A stretch of DNA of 64,000 nucleotides from Seminavis robusta (Eukaryota > Bacillariophyta > Bacillariophyceae > Naviculales > Naviculaceae). Positions 10,680-22,022 of the stretch are shown piece after piece. A program made the translations under genes and the position numbers. The notes beneath the pieces were generated by a model. It saw only the letters and a program-made list of their open reading frames with translations. It made no database searches and was not told the origin of the DNA. The stretch is taken from contig CAICTM010000004.1 in NCBI GenBank assembly GCA_903772945.1, positions 186,001 to 250,000 of the forward strand, in the 5' to 3' direction. The first letter of the stretch is position 1. The number at the start of each line of letters is the position of its first letter.

Positions 10680-12353
10680 CTATTGCTTCTGTGCTTGCTG
10701 TACTGCTGTTACAGTCGCTTGCAATAAATCCATTCTTTCTTTCCGTATCTCTTCGTCCAAGTCCTCTGGCAACCAAAATTGACGCACGTTAGACGGTGGA
10801 TCTTGGATCTGTTTTACCATCGAATCAAAGTCGTTCCAATACTGACCAGCCGTACATTGCGGTGCTAATTGTTGAATCGTCAAGAGACTGGTTTCGTACA
10901 GCCGTGGAATGGGAAGAAATCGCAGTGTCGTTTGACACCACTGTGCATCGCTGAAGGCATTGCCAATGGCCTGATCCACTTGTTCGGATGTGCTGGAATG
11001 CAACGTGACATCCATGACAATGTCTTGGGCCAATGACAAGAGTCTTTGCGCAATTTTCAGGGTATTCTTGTTGCCACCACTGGCGTCCACCTGATCGGCC
11101 ACAGATGTCAAGACGTTGGCCAACAGTGCTGGTCCTTGATCGGCACAAAAGTGAGTTTGGGCTTGTCGATTACCCCGCAGCATGGCTCCCACGGCATAGA
11201 GTGTTTTGTGCACTTTCATCATGACGGTATCAAAGTAGTCACTGTCATTGTTTTCAGTGGATTGTTCATCATACTCCAAGACGGCTGTAGAAGAAGCCAC
11301 AAACTGTGCCAAAACAAGATCCAGAGTAGTGGTCTTGACGACTTGATTGGCTTGTGGCACCTCCACTTGATCAATGGCGTAGGGAGAAAACTCTCCTGTA
11401 TTTTTGACGGTCGTTCCAATGGCCCACGCTGCATGAGCCTGAATCAAGTTGACCTTGTTCCAGTCATCGTCGGATAGAGATTGTTGTTGAGTGGAGTTGC
11501 TGCCAATGGTACTTTCATGGACGGCATCCGCCAAGAGTGACGACAAGACGGGCCAGCCACCCAATGTGTAAAAATCTCGGGCCATGTCGACATCGGTCAA
11601 ATGATATTCCAGATCTTGCAAAACCGCCACAATATCTCCTACCATGTCTTCCTCCTCTTCATTTGGTTGTGTTTCGGAAGCAAGCTGCAACTCTTGCAAT
11701 CCTTGCAATGGATTTTCCAGATATGTTTTGATACTGGCAATGCGATCTTTGAGCAATTGTGGTAAATCTGCTAGATGATCTTCCTGGAATTGTTTCAAAT
11801 CGGCTTGTCGTTGTTCCCAAATTTGTTTCATGCGTGCTTCAAAGGCAGCCCGTTGTTCGGGAGTCAGCTTGGTTTCTAGTTTGGGAATTCCACCAATTCG
11901 GTCCTGCTCTTCCGGGGGTAACTTGGAAAGTGTTCGATGCATCATTTCGTAATCATAGTTGGGTTCTGCTGCTTCCTCATCGTTCCTGTCATTGTTGTCA
12001 TTATTTGTTTGTTCCATCACACTAACCTGACCTTGAACATCTACCACAGCCGCCACCGCGTCGCCCACCACATGAACATTGGTATTAGTCTCGCTTTCAT
12101 TATCATCATCATCAATAGTCTTGACCCATTTTTCACCCGTGGTCAAATCCATGCGAACATGCATTCCGGCGGCCACCGTGTCATTTTCTCCCAGAAGAGT
12201 CCATTCGTTGGTAGCTTCAATTTCCTTGGCGGGTGTGGTAGTTAGACAGCAGCCAAAAATAATGACAGCAAACAAACCAAAAATCATCCAAGTTGGTCCA
12301 TTTTTCGAGGTTCGTCGGCGTTTGGGAGAATTGCTCCTTTTCTTCTTCATCAT
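10680..12353 (-). CDS. SIL1: SIL1-like nucleotide exchange factor for ER Hsp70
   Basis: Single exon, 557 residues. SIL1/Fes1 proteins release ADP from the ER Hsp70 BiP. The start MMKKKRSNSPKRRR is basic and is followed by a hydrophobic signal-anchor (WMIFGLFAVIIFGCCL, about residues 22-37). After it comes the SIL1 signature AAGMHVRMDLTTGEKWVK, and then an alpha-helical armadillo-like body (LEYHLTDVDMARDFYTLGGWPVLSSLL; HAAWAIGTTVKN). No C-terminal KDEL-type signal is present: the end is VQQAQKQ, so retention would rest on the membrane anchor or on BiP binding. The acidic stretch before the body is of low complexity. It shares a 600-bp divergent upstream region with the BIN4-like gene. Confidence 0.8.
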   Translation of the reverse strand: MMKKKRSNSPKRRRTSKNGPTWMIFGLFAVIIFGCCLTTTPAKEIEATNEWTLLGENDTVAAGMHVRMDLTTGEKWVKTIDDDDNESETNTNVHVVGDAVAAVVDVQGQVSVMEQTNNDNNDRNDEEAAEPNYDYEMMHRTLSKLPPEEQDRIGGIPKLETKLTPEQRAAFEARMKQIWEQRQADLKQFQEDHLADLPQLLKDRIASIKTYLENPLQGLQELQLASETQPNEEEEDMVGDIVAVLQDLEYHLTDVDMARDFYTLGGWPVLSSLLADAVHESTIGSNSTQQQSLSDDDWNKVNLIQAHAAWAIGTTVKNTGEFSPYAIDQVEVPQANQVVKTTTLDLVLAQFVASSTAVLEYDEQSTENNDSDYFDTVMMKVHKTLYAVGAMLRGNRQAQTHFCADQGPALLANVLTSVADQVDASGGNKNTLKIAQRLLSLAQDIVMDVTLHSSTSEQVDQAIGNAFSDAQWCQTTLRFLPIPRLYETSLLTIQQLAPQCTAGQYWNDFDSMVKQIQDPPSNVRQFWLPEDLDEEIRKERMDLLQATVTAVQQAQKQ

Positions 12354-12957
12354 GGTCCTGTGTGTTTTGCTAGTCTCTTTTTTGTTTGGAGGTCCTTTAT
12401 TATCTTTCAGAAAGCTCTTTGTCAGTGAGAGTGAGAAAATCTTTCACTTTGTGAGTCTAACCAAACTGAACATCGAAATCTGAACAAGTTTCTTCCTTCA
12501 AACTTGCTTTGACCTGCTTGAGAAAATGACACGTTGCAGACTGATGGTTGGTTGGTTGCTGAGAGATGGACTCGACTCTTGGATGCTTCGATGGGGTGTG
12601 GAACGAGAGATGATAATGGTTTGACAACGGCTTCTTTCGCAAAAGGTGCATGGATCCTGGTTTCGTTTGGGTTGTTCCACGTGGCGAAGCAATTTTAATG
12701 GAAGTAACAACCCTATGTTTAATCCCCAACTTTGATGGCTTGATCTCAACCATCAAAATCGTATTTTTAGTCAATTGCTGGTAAAAACATCTTCTTTCTA
12801 TCAAATTTTACTTTCCCAGACGCCCTCACAACAAATGCGCCAAACCGCCAAAAGTTCTTGGAAGACAATGACATTTCAGAGCCAACCATAGAACGATTGA
12901 TCATTCTCGACTCTTCCATCCTTTCTTTCCTCAGTAGAAGACCTCAAATCTAAAGCC
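12354..12957. promoter_or_regulatory. Divergent promoter region, SIL1-like / BIN4-like
   Basis: About 600 bp between two head-to-head genes; both 5' untranslated regions and promoters must lie here. No repeat or further gene was seen. Confidence 0.4.
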
Positions 12958-13650
12958 ATGCCTTCTACTAGTAGTTCCAGCAAAAGCCCCAAGAGAGCAG
13001 CCTCCAAGGACAAGACTCCTGCCAAAGTAGTGAAATCCGAGTCCCCGACGAAAAAAAAGAGCACACTCAAAGCCACGGCTAGTAGTAGCAGCACAGTAGT
13101 AGATAATAGTCACACGGTCAGCAGTTCCTTGGATGTCATTTTACCAGCCGGTTTGGGAAGGAAACAACCGGAGTGCAACGTCTTGGTTCAGATTGATCCC
13201 ACAGAGGCAATCGAGTTGGGACAAGGGATCAAAGCTGCCATTGGTCGCTTTCATGTCGACAAGAAACAAGGCCTCGTCCTGGATTTACAGGGATCCCAGT
13301 ATCAAGGACGCATTTTGCCCGGACCAACCGCCATGATTGCGTCCTTGCACTACGATGAAACTCATACGCAGCACTTGAAACTCGATGTCATTACCGATGA
13401 ATTCTGTCCTCTCGTCGTCAAGACAAAAGACACGTTGGCACAGTTGGACGCACAAGTCGTCAAGGGGACATTGGATGAATCCTACTATCAACAGGAAGAA
13501 GATGTCAACAAAAAACAAAAGCAACAGCAGCAACAAGAACCCGAGGAAGAAAAGGAAAAGGGGAAAAAGAAAGGGACCAAACGTACCAGCACCGCATCTT
13601 CCAAAAAGAAAGCTGGTTCCAACAAAAAGCCAAGGAACAGCAAGAAATAA
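12958..13650 (+). CDS. Small basic nuclear protein, BIN4-like (topoisomerase VI accessory)
   Basis: Single exon, 230 residues. Both ends are Lys/Ser-rich and disordered (SSSKSPKRAASKDKTPAK; the tail ends KKAGSNKKPRNSKK), typical of a chromatin protein. A compact core at about 65-180 includes GLVLDLQGSQYQGRILPGPT, an alpha/beta segment, and VVKGTLDESYY. This order (a short 'yeG-x-lxPs' strand, then 'VEGTLD') resembles plant BIN4/MID, a partner of the DNA topoisomerase VI complex in endoreduplication. The assignment is from remembered family pattern and is tentative; a general SAP/topoisomerase-associated protein is the alternative. Confidence 0.5.
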   Translation: MPSTSSSSKSPKRAASKDKTPAKVVKSESPTKKKSTLKATASSSSTVVDNSHTVSSSLDVILPAGLGRKQPECNVLVQIDPTEAIELGQGIKAAIGRFHVDKKQGLVLDLQGSQYQGRILPGPTAMIASLHYDETHTQHLKLDVITDEFCPLVVKTKDTLAQLDAQVVKGTLDESYYQQEEDVNKKQKQQQQQEPEEEKEKGKKKGTKRTSTASSKKKAGSNKKPRNSKK

Positions 13651-14097
13651 ACACAAGCACCCAGTTGTTTATTGTCTTATGGAGTTCTTTATTCATGTGA
13701 AAGAAGCGAACGACAACTATGATATCTACACCGTAGGTTGAGAGATATTACATGCTCTGAGAAAGGCCGAATGAAAGGAGTGCAGTACCTGGCAACTCAG
13801 TTGTCAATAACCTCATCACAACCATGAGGAGGGAATTGCATACGGTACGACAGAACTACGACGTAATATTTTGATTGTGCTAGTAGTATTGTTATGAAGA
13901 ATGAATGCGCCAGTGAAGATAGTGCGCATTGGAGGCCCCGGTAGTCTCGCCCTTTGCAATTTATTATATTGGTTGCCTCGATTTTTGCTTGCCTCTGCCT
14001 GCCATCACGTGCTTGTGGATACCGGTATCGATAAAAGCTTGGACAGTGTATATATTGTGTGATGTAGTGGGCGCATGGATGTGAAGTTTATTTCCTA
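13651..14097. other. Intergenic, nothing recognised
   Basis: About 450 bp downstream of the BIN4-like gene; no motif, repeat or RNA gene was seen. Confidence 0.4.
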
Positions 14098-14379
14098 ATG
14101 TACAGTCTACGCGTCTTCTCTTTACTAGTAGTACTTGCTTGCTTGTCTTGTAGTCAGTCATTCATTTCCCATGAAGCAACTGCAGCAGTAGTGGAACAAA
14201 TCCATCTGTTCCCAATCGCCGAGTTGCATCTGGGAAAATTCGTTTTTGTCTCTGTTCCGGCCATGTTCTACTACCTTTCCGGAAGCAATCTCCTGAAGGC
14301 TCTCATTTGGGGGGGGGGGGGGGCAGACCAAGTGGAGCAAAAGCAAACTGTGTATTGTTTGCTTTTCTCCTTAGAATGA
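14098..14379 (+). CDS. Possible small secreted protein
   Basis: A 93-codon open frame starting MYSLRVFSLLVVLACLSCSQ, which reads as a signal peptide. The rest has no recognised pattern and contains a Gly run encoded by a 15-base G homopolymer at 14309-14323. Its end overlaps the last codons of the convergent PT-linker gene. The frame downstream of the G run is sensitive to its length. It may equally be chance. Confidence 0.25.
   Translation: MYSLRVFSLLVVLACLSCSQSFISHEATAAVVEQIHLFPIAELHLGKFVFVSVPAMFYYLSGSNLLKALIWGGGGADQVEQKQTVYCLLFSLE
14309..14323. repeat. Homopolymer of 15 G
   Basis: An uninterrupted run of 15 guanines, which is length-unstable and a common assembly-error site. Confidence 0.95.
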
Positions 14380-17300
14380 CAATTGCGCCGTATCTGTACA
14401 GGCAATATTGTTGAATGTGGAAGTCCCCCTCACTGAAAGAAAGAACGTATCTATTCTCTCCAATTGCTCCTTGAGCCTCAAGTTCAGAGTCTGCTCGTTT
14501 CGATTCAGAATTGTGACGGCGCCCGACTCCAGTAGGAATGGGTCGTCCACAATCTCAAAAGGACCACCATCAAAGGCGTCAATGATCAGTGCACTCGACA
14601 CTTCAGTCACTTGAAAACCGCTGTTCTCCACTGCGTAAATGAGCTCAATCTGCGCCGAAATTCCTTGTTCCCCGGAGGCTGCATTGGTAAAGCCCGTCAA
14701 CTGCAGTGCGCCGTATTGGTTTAGCAAAGTCAAGTCATCGTTGGGATCGCATGATGTTGGAATATCAAGAATCTGAAGTTCGTCACCTCGTAATCCGTTG
14801 ACCACAGTGTACAGCGTAATGCGCGTGGAAGCACCATAGTCACCGTCCACCACAATCATTTCGTTGAGTCCAACCTCGCTAAAGCCAATGATCCGTTCCC
14901 CTTCCGTGACCTCCACGAACACATTTTCCCTCGGTGCGCCAGAGTTCAGCTCTGTATCTAAGCACTCATAGTTCTGAGGATTCACTGGACACCGATCCCC
15001 CGTGTATACGAAAGTCAAGGAACTAGGACTCATGTCACCTGTGCAAGTCACATCGCTCGGGTTTTGCAATCCCGCGCAAGTGTTCGAACCGCCCCGAATG
15101 ACAATGCAAGTCAGAACTGCGGTCAACTCACAGGGTGTGGTTTGCGGGTCTGGACTTGGTTGAAGCGACTGTGTTGGAAACTGTGTTGGAGCAATCGTTG
15201 GGAAGAGAGGTGGAGGTGCCTGACCAGCAGCAAATTGAAACAGGTCGCTTCCCCGACACTCCCGACCATCTGATGCCAGGCCCGTTACTGTCGTGAAGAC
15301 ACTGTAAGTTCGTCGAACGGTCAAGTTGAGGTCCAGGTCGAAGTTTACGTCGATTGCTGGACCATCTGAAGAGAGCTCTTCTCCCTCCACTTGAGACGTA
15401 AAGTTAACAAGACCTTCGTCGCCTTCGGGAGCCGATGTAAACCTCGATACAATCGAAGTCATCGTGACAGGTTGACCAGATACAGTCTGCGCGACAGTTA
15501 CACTTGTTTCGATCCCGGCAGTGACGAAACACGACACTTCTCCCTGTTCCGAGTTGTTGAAGCCTACGAGCTGCATCGCTCCAAAACGATCCTTCAGAAA
15601 AAGACTTTGCGCCTCGGGTGAGTCCGAACATGAGGAATGGTACTTCAATGTCTGAATGATGTTGTCAGGCACTGTGTCATTTGTAGCGTACACAGTTATG
15701 TTCTGATTTGCGTCAAGTAAGCCGCCTTCTTCTAACGCGATCGAAAAGAGCTCACCGACTCCAACCCACCCGTGGAAATATAAGATGCCAGCACCTCGGA
15801 TATCGGTCACCACAATGTATGAGGATTCGCCAAACTCTGTCGGCGGCCCCCCGTTGAAATCTCGACAGATGGAGAGCGGTCCCGATTGAGCATTGAAGCT
15901 GTTGCCACAATCTCCACCTTCGTAGAGAAAAACCATGGAGCGAGGACGATCCTGACAAAGCACGGGCTCGGTGCGAATTTCTTCACAGCTGTCGGATCCA
16001 GGAGGAGGTATACACTCAGTTTGAACGTCGAGAACACAGTCGGAGGTCGGAGCCTGCGATGGGACCTCAGTCGGCTCCGCGTTGGGGGGTATGGGAACGG
16101 GAGCTTGAGTTGTTGGAGATTGTGTTGGTGCCAACGTTGGTGTCACTGGAGCGCTTGAAGGGGAAGGAGTACCTGGTTCGAGCGGTCCTATCAAGATAAC
16201 TGCCGCCGCGGAACATTCTCCGTCGTTGCCCTCCACAGAGCTCGTTGCTAGGTACTCTTTCGTGACGCAGCGTTCAAGAACAACAGAAGTGTTAACTGCC
16301 AAGGTTTCTGAAGGATCCAGCTGTCTGTCGCCGATGTCTTCGAGTAGATCTGTTTCGGCTCCGTTGATAGTGAAATTGAAGGATGTCACAGTTTGGCTGT
16401 CACTGCCTACGTTAGCGGCAACCATGTCGAACCGAGCATCGACAAAGCAAAAGTGAGGAGTGTTTTCCTCCGGGCAAGTGTATCCCGTAAATTGGAAGGC
16501 GCCGAAATTTTCAAGAAGAATGATTCCTGGGTCCGAGCAAGAAGTATCGATTGAGACAACTTGACTTGATGTCGTCGCTCCTTCAGCGCTGACCGCCATA
16601 AGGATTTCTCCTGGCAAGCAGTTTGTATCTTGAGTCAACTCAACCTCTTCTCCATTGGCAACAACTCCTTCGAATAAAACCGTGTCCATGGCAGATATCA
16701 CGATGGATGCCCCAGCTTCTGGCATTGGATTTTCGTCGAGACATGAAAGAAGACCCGGTACAGCTGTATCAGGGCACGGCGATGCGGTATACCGAAAGCG
16801 CAAAGTGCCGACGCATTCCTCGCAAACGCATTGTGGAAATTGCTCGCCTTGCAGATCAATGCAGTCGCCCGTTACTCCGTCAATGGAAGTCAAGCAGCTC
16901 ATATCTAGGCTTATCTGGCACTGCATCATTCCAAGGAAACAGAGCTCGTCCTCGTCCTCACAGACAAGCTCGTTCGCCCCAGATGACTGTACAACAGAAG
17001 ATATGCAATATTCTTCTGGGGCACAACTATCCACGACAAACTTCTCCACGGCCTCTGTTCTTTGTCCCGAGACCAACATTGTTGTAGGGAGCAGATCGAT
17101 TAATGCCCCAGTGTCACCGCGAAGGGTTCGAGTGAGATCGATAATGTCGACATCATTGGTTCCCACATTTTGAATCGAATACTCGAGACAAACAGTTGTC
17201 AGACAGTCAAGCCTCAGGCTGTCGGTGCTGCATGCCTCCACCTGCAAGCTTCCAAACCGATCTTGCAGGTTGAGCTCAGTGCCCCCTGAAGCGTCGAACG

Positions 17301-19677
17301 AAACAACCTGATGGAGGACATTATCCAACGAACCACGGATTTCGCACGAAACGTTGAAAGGGAGGACGAAAGCGCCATCTACACCACCGAGCGAGAGAAC
17401 AATTGTATCGCCGTCCCCGACATCTGCTTCACCAGATTCAATTGCAGTTTCCAAAGGAAGAGGTGTACTGGCTACGCTGTCGGTGCACACTATCAGGACT
17501 CGATCGATGGGCATTGTGAAATCTCTGCAAGTCGCAACATCTCCTTGGCTGTTCATGGTCGCGTTGCACGGGCTGCCCTCGTATCGCATCCTCAATGCCC
17601 GAACTTCCTCGCCATCAATCGCACAGGTCACAACCGGCAGACCCATGCCACTGCATTCGTCACCCTCATCGGTCATGCATGTGATGTCGATATCGATTCG
17701 ACATTCCACCTCCACAAGGATGCTGTAGTCGTCGGAGCCCCGACAAAAGGCACTCCCATCTTCCTCCGTTGTACGAACCATTACGTTGGTGTCGATCGTC
17801 GCATCAAAGCAAAGGTTAACGCCTCCTTCCTCGGTGACCACAGTGCTTTGTCCGGGTTCTAGAGTAAACTCGTCCGCTGGGATGAGCGGTAAGAGGCTGA
17901 CCATGTCGCCACTTCGATTCCTCATCAACTCGGCGATGGTTTGAGCTTCGCTTTGAGTATTGGTAACGGTGTAGGAGTACTGAACGGGTTCCACACATCG
18001 TTGGTCCTCGCAGCTTTCCACGACAAAACTTCCGTATCGATCTTGCAGATAGAAGTTACCAACTACCGCCGTCGTGATGTGCATTTCTTGCACTCGGTTC
18101 AGGATTTGTTCATTGTCTTGCCCGATTGTCACCTCGGAAATCTCACAGCGCACCACTTGTCCCAGATCTCCATTGGCATTCATGCCTTCCAGCAGCACGA
18201 ATTGACCAGGCGAGAAGGTGCTGTCTACGAGCACGTTCATTTCGTCGTCAATGCATGCGATTTGGGCATCAAAGGAAGTGGATGACGAAGGCTGTCCTTG
18301 ATCGAAGCATTCAAACTCTTCGGGTTGTTGTTGCAACGTCAGACTGCTATTGCAGGGCATGTAGTCGTACAACATGGCAACGGAGGAAAGCGGTACACCC
18401 GTGCCAACGTTCTGCAACGGGATGGCCTTGGCGGAACATGCACCCGGTATGGGAATGTCACGGCAATCTGTTTCACCATCGACAGCCCAGATGCACGATA
18501 TTTCCACCTGAACCAAACCGAAAAGAGGAAACTATGCGTGTTAGCAAGATTGCAAGAACAATTGAACAGACGACAGGTCTACCCGTAGCCTTGAACGTAC
18601 CTCCACTGTACATGGTTGGGTGGGTGGCCCTACAGATTGATTTCCAGTTGGCAGCATGGTCGGGAAACTAGAGATGGGTGCTGGTGACGGTGCATTCGTC
18701 GTGGGCGGATCTGTGGTTGGCTGTAACGTCGTAGGTGCAGTTGTTGTGGGTTGCAGCGTCGGTTGGACCGTGGTTGGGGCGACTGTTGACACAGTGGGTC
18801 CTGGTGTTGGAAAGACAGTCGGATTGAAAGTTGGTGAAGAAGTGGGCGACTGTGTCGGAATGATAGTGGGACTTGTCGAGGGAGTTCGCGTTGGTATCCC
18901 CGAAGGTATCTTTGTGGTTGGGGCTTCAGTCGGTTCAAACGTTGGTGCTGGAGTCGGATCTGCCGAGGGATTTGGAGACGGCGCTTCTGTTGGCTCAATC
19001 GTTGGCGCCTCCGATGGGGTTTTTGTTGGTGATACCGTGGGTTTAGTTGTCGTGGGGTTGTCCGTGGGAGATGTTGTGGGAGAATCGGTAGGTGACGTTG
19101 TGGGGGATTTGGTTGTGGGAGTCTTCGTCGGTGACACCGTGGGAGACTCAGTTGTGGGAGACTCAGTTGTGGGAGACTTTGTCGGTTTCACCATGGGAGA
19201 GTTGGTTGGTGACAGTGTTGGTGTTTCTGTGACTGGCATTGGCGATGGCTTTTCTGTTTGAGCTCGAATTGTTGGTTCCAATGTAGGTGATCCAGTTGGG
19301 TCTCGTGTCGGTGCTTGACTAGGTTCCTCAGAAAGCATGCTACCCATCATTGATGTCCTAAGTAGAAATTCCCCAAACCATGCCTCATCAGCCTCCCTGG
19401 CCTTGAATTTTCTATTAGTAGTACCTCTATATATGGATTGTTGCTTTTGTTCTTGTGCTAATGCTCTTTGCAGGGCCAGGTTGTCGTCATCGTCGTCGTC
19501 ATCCTCTGTCTGTTGGGGTATCCGTTGTGGCGGTGTACTACTGTTGACCTGATGTGATTGGGATATCCGCCGACGGGCTATACTCTCATCTATTGCAGCC
19601 TCTTGTGCATTGCCGTCTCTTGCAAAGAAGACGCCAATTCCTACAAGGGCCAATGAAATCCACATTGTGAACTTCAT
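14371..19677 (-). CDS. Giant secreted protein: PT-rich linker plus five Cys-rich repeat domains
   Basis: Two exons on the minus strand, 19677-18601 and 18507-14371, with a 93-bp GT-AG intron in phase 0; 1737 residues. A signal peptide opens it (MKFTMWISLALVGIGVFF...NA). Residues ~120-350 are an 'SPT/PTxxPT' linker, typical of diatom cell-wall and extracellular proteins. Then come about five repeats of a 250-300-residue module, each beginning with a pattern like C-x-[IVL]-x-[VIL]-x-x-x-C (CTVEVEISC ~355, CRIDIDITC ~630, CQISLDMSC ~890, CVLDVQTEC ~1182, CELTAVLTC ~1484), followed by an F/Y-x-Y...C pair and a 'L-x-[DQ]-[RQ]-[FY]-G-[AS]-[FLM]' box. Modules 3-4 and 4-5 are separated by further PT linkers. 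No catalytic motif was seen; a structural or adhesive surface role is inferred. Confidence 0.85.
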
Positions 19678-20276
19678 GATGGTGTTGGTCAGTCAAGTCA
19701 GTTTGCTAAGAGCTATTGTTGGGTAGCTGAAGCGATTGGACTTTTTCGCTCTCTTCTTGTCTTGTCCTGATCTGAGTTGAGTGATGAGGAGACGGTACTG
19801 TAGACTGAAGGCAGTCTGCCAGTTCTAGTCGTCGTCTTGCTATTCTCAAGGATGCTTGCAGCTCAATTGCTGTCGACCGTGCATTGCAGTGAAGCAACCC
19901 TGGTATGTGATCGCCAAAGGCACCATCCAAAGTCACTAATCGCTTCAAAATGTGAGCTCGAAAATCTGGATGGACCCACTCCGACAACGGCAGCGTCGGT
20001 TGTCTAAGTAATTGACATGACAGTTTCGCCGGCATATTACTCTTTGTCAATCACTTGGTTGTTTGTGATCGAGGCTAAACTTTTAGCCTACATTCTTGCG
20101 TTTTTGGCATCTCAGATGGCGTGTTCAGTCAAGAATGGCTCGTGACAGAGATCAAGTGAGAATGCACGATGCATCCAAAACAATCTTTTCTGAAACCTCA
20201 AATCGGTTTGAGCATCTTCCGATACTGTACGTACTATTATCACTACCGGTAGTACATCTTGGGTATCCCAAATATA
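19678..20276. promoter_or_regulatory. Divergent promoter region, PT-linker gene / MoaC
   Basis: About 600 bp between head-to-head genes. A 114-codon minus-strand frame lies here but has no supporting pattern. A TACCGGTA palindrome lies at about 20244. Confidence 0.4.
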
Positions 20277-21450
20277 ATGGCTTCTACCTTTGGCTTACGG
20301 CAAGCTTCCCGCTTGACTGCTCGTCGATCCGTCGAGAAGATCGTACCGACCCGTTCCCTGCTACCCCCTGCTCCCAAGATCCTTCGGCCACCGCTATCGT
20401 CTCGGTCGTTGTTTAGTAGTAGTGGGGGCAACGACGAGAACAACGATGATCCCCATGCCCTCTTCAAAGAACAAATGGAGCAATTAAAATCAGAACGCGA
20501 AGACTTGTTTGGGTTTACTCAAGAAGATCAAAATGCCTGGGGCAACCTGGCCAGTGCCAACGACAAGTTGCCTCCATCCCTCATGGAGTCTGTGCAAGCG
20601 GCGCGATTGGCCCAAGAAGAAATGGAGGACAATCATCAAGTCCATCATCAGTCGCCACCACAATCCATTGCCAAGGAGGGCACAAAACACGATACTGCTG
20701 ATGATGAGGAGGAATACCAGCCATCCCACGGAATGACCCATCTATCCGAGGACGGAAGCACTGCCAATATGGTGGATGTGGGACATAAAGTTGTCACGCA
20801 ACGCACGGCACGAGCTGAAACAAGGGTTATCTTACCTCCAGAAGTCGTGGACGCCTTTCAAGTCAAAAGTGAACAAGAAGAGGTAGTGGGGCCCAAGGGA
20901 GCTGTGTTTGCAACGGCCCGAATTGCCGGTATCATGGCAGCCAAGTAAGTTTTTTGCGCCGGACAGTGAGGTTGTTGTATGTATACTATGCAGCAACAGT
21001 GCTCACGTGTTTCAAAATATGCTGGATGATAATTGCTCTAACATGAATCGAATCATTTCAACAATCTCATTTGGAGCAGGAAAACAAGTGACCTCATTCC
21101 CTTGTGTCACCCGCTGCCATTGGACAAAGTGCACATTGACATTCGGATGGAACACGACAATACCGTCCTCATTTCTTGTGAATGCCGCGTTACGCACAAA
21201 ACGGGAGTGGAAATGGAGGTACGTGTGGTGGAGAGGATGATTGATTGGTGTGAAAGTGGTTCGTTGCGCCTACAAAGCCTCTCACTCTTCTGCACTGGAA
21301 TAATCTTTATTTGTCAAGGCATTGACGGGCGCCAGCGTAGCAGCCCTCACAGTGTATGACATGCTGAAAGCTCTCAGTCACAATATTCGAATAGAGCAGA
21401 CAGTGCTGGTAAGCAAGTCTGGGGGAAAACGAACAGTCGGACCCAACTAA
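20277..21450 (+). CDS. CNX3: Cyclic pyranopterin monophosphate synthase (MoaC/CNX3), organellar
   Basis: Three exons: 20277-20944, 21080-21218 and 21319-21450; 312 residues. MoaC converts the rearranged GTP product of MoaA into cyclic pyranopterin monophosphate, in molybdenum cofactor synthesis. The MoaC core spans ~153-312: [34 protein letters not shown], then (exon 2) [20 protein letters not shown] and TGVEME, then (exon 3) [20 protein letters not shown] and the C-terminal [11 protein letters not shown]. Each piece falls on the known family pattern in order. Residues 1-55 are Arg/Ser-rich without acids, a mitochondrial presequence, which fits the mitochondrial location of this step in eukaryotes. 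An acidic/His-rich linker (~60-150) is unusual. Its MoaA partner is not in the window, so the two are not fused. Confidence 0.93.
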
Positions 21451-21568
21451 TAGATGACACGGGTTCCCCATTCTACCGTTTGTTGGATCCGCTGTGACCA
21501 CGCAACATTTTTTTAAGCACAACAATCCATCCACGCAGCAATGGAATTGAATTAAACGACATGTTTCG

Positions 21569-21612
21569 TGGCCAATGCAACGCTCTGTGTTGGCCAATGC
21601 AACGCTCTGTGG
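21569..21612. repeat. Tandem duplication of a ~22-bp unit
   Basis: TGGCCAATGCAACGCTCTGTG is present twice back to back in the gap between MoaC and the dehydrogenase gene. Confidence 0.85.
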
Positions 21613-21809
21613 GACCACAGTCGTACATTCTCTACCACATTTTTGAGACGACGTTTTGTTGACAGTGTCACGGCAATGTGGAAACACCACAATCTTGAAA
21701 AGCTATGATAATCAGCACACAACGAAGAAAGATCGTAGAAGCCCGCTTCCTCTGCAAGAAGCAAGGGAGATCTGCCCAGTTGCGCTGCAAAGCCGCCATC
21801 AGTGTAACT

Positions 21810-21857
21810 TGACTGTCTCTCAGAAGACCCAGGTTCGATTCCTGGTGTCTGCGCACA
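21810..21857 (+). pseudogene. tRNA-like remnant
   Basis: This segment shares TGACTGTCTCTCAGA with the tRNA-like gene at 21953, followed by a good B box (GGTTCGATTCC, 21832-21842) and a five-pair T stem. Downstream, CACAACCTTTT is also shared with the other locus and provides a T4 stretch that would stop RNA polymerase III. No matching acceptor strand or D arm is found upstream, so it looks like a truncated copy. Confidence 0.45.
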
Positions 21858-21952
21858 ACCTTTTGAATGGTAAGACTGGCAACAATTCGCACCTGATATA
21901 GAACGAATCATTTCAACAGAGAAGACAATGGCAATGGAGCCAGCGTTTGCAA

Positions 21953-22022
21953 TCTGATATGGTGTAATGGTAGCATGTCTGACTGTCTCTCAGACGATCT
22001 GGGTTCAATTCCTGGTATCAGA
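21953..22022 (+). tRNA. tRNA-like gene, reads as Asp (GUC)
   Basis: A complete cloverleaf can be drawn. The acceptor stem has seven Watson-Crick pairs (TCTGATA with TATCAGA). The D stem is GTGT with GCAT, including two G-T pairs. The anticodon stem is TCTGA with TCAGA, and the T arm is CTGGG-TTCAATT-CCTGG. The A box TGGTGTAATGG and B box GGTTCAATTCC are both good matches. The anticodon loop CTGTCTC places GTC at positions 34-36, i.e. Asp. However, position 37 is then a pyrimidine, which is very rare, and the D arm looks more like tRNA-Gln. Identity is therefore uncertain and it may be a decaying or tRNA-derived sequence. Confidence 0.55.

Noticed and set aside
16655-17173. Long plus-strand frames antisense to the giant secreted protein
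   Set aside because: Shadow frames; the minus-strand frame has a signal peptide, five repeats and a fitting intron.
18656-19261. 201-codon Gly/Val-rich plus-strand frame
   Set aside because: Mirror image of the Pro/Thr-rich linker on the minus strand; a composition artefact.
19706-20050. 114-codon minus-strand frame upstream of the PT-linker gene
   Set aside because: No motif, no targeting signal, and it occupies a probable divergent promoter.
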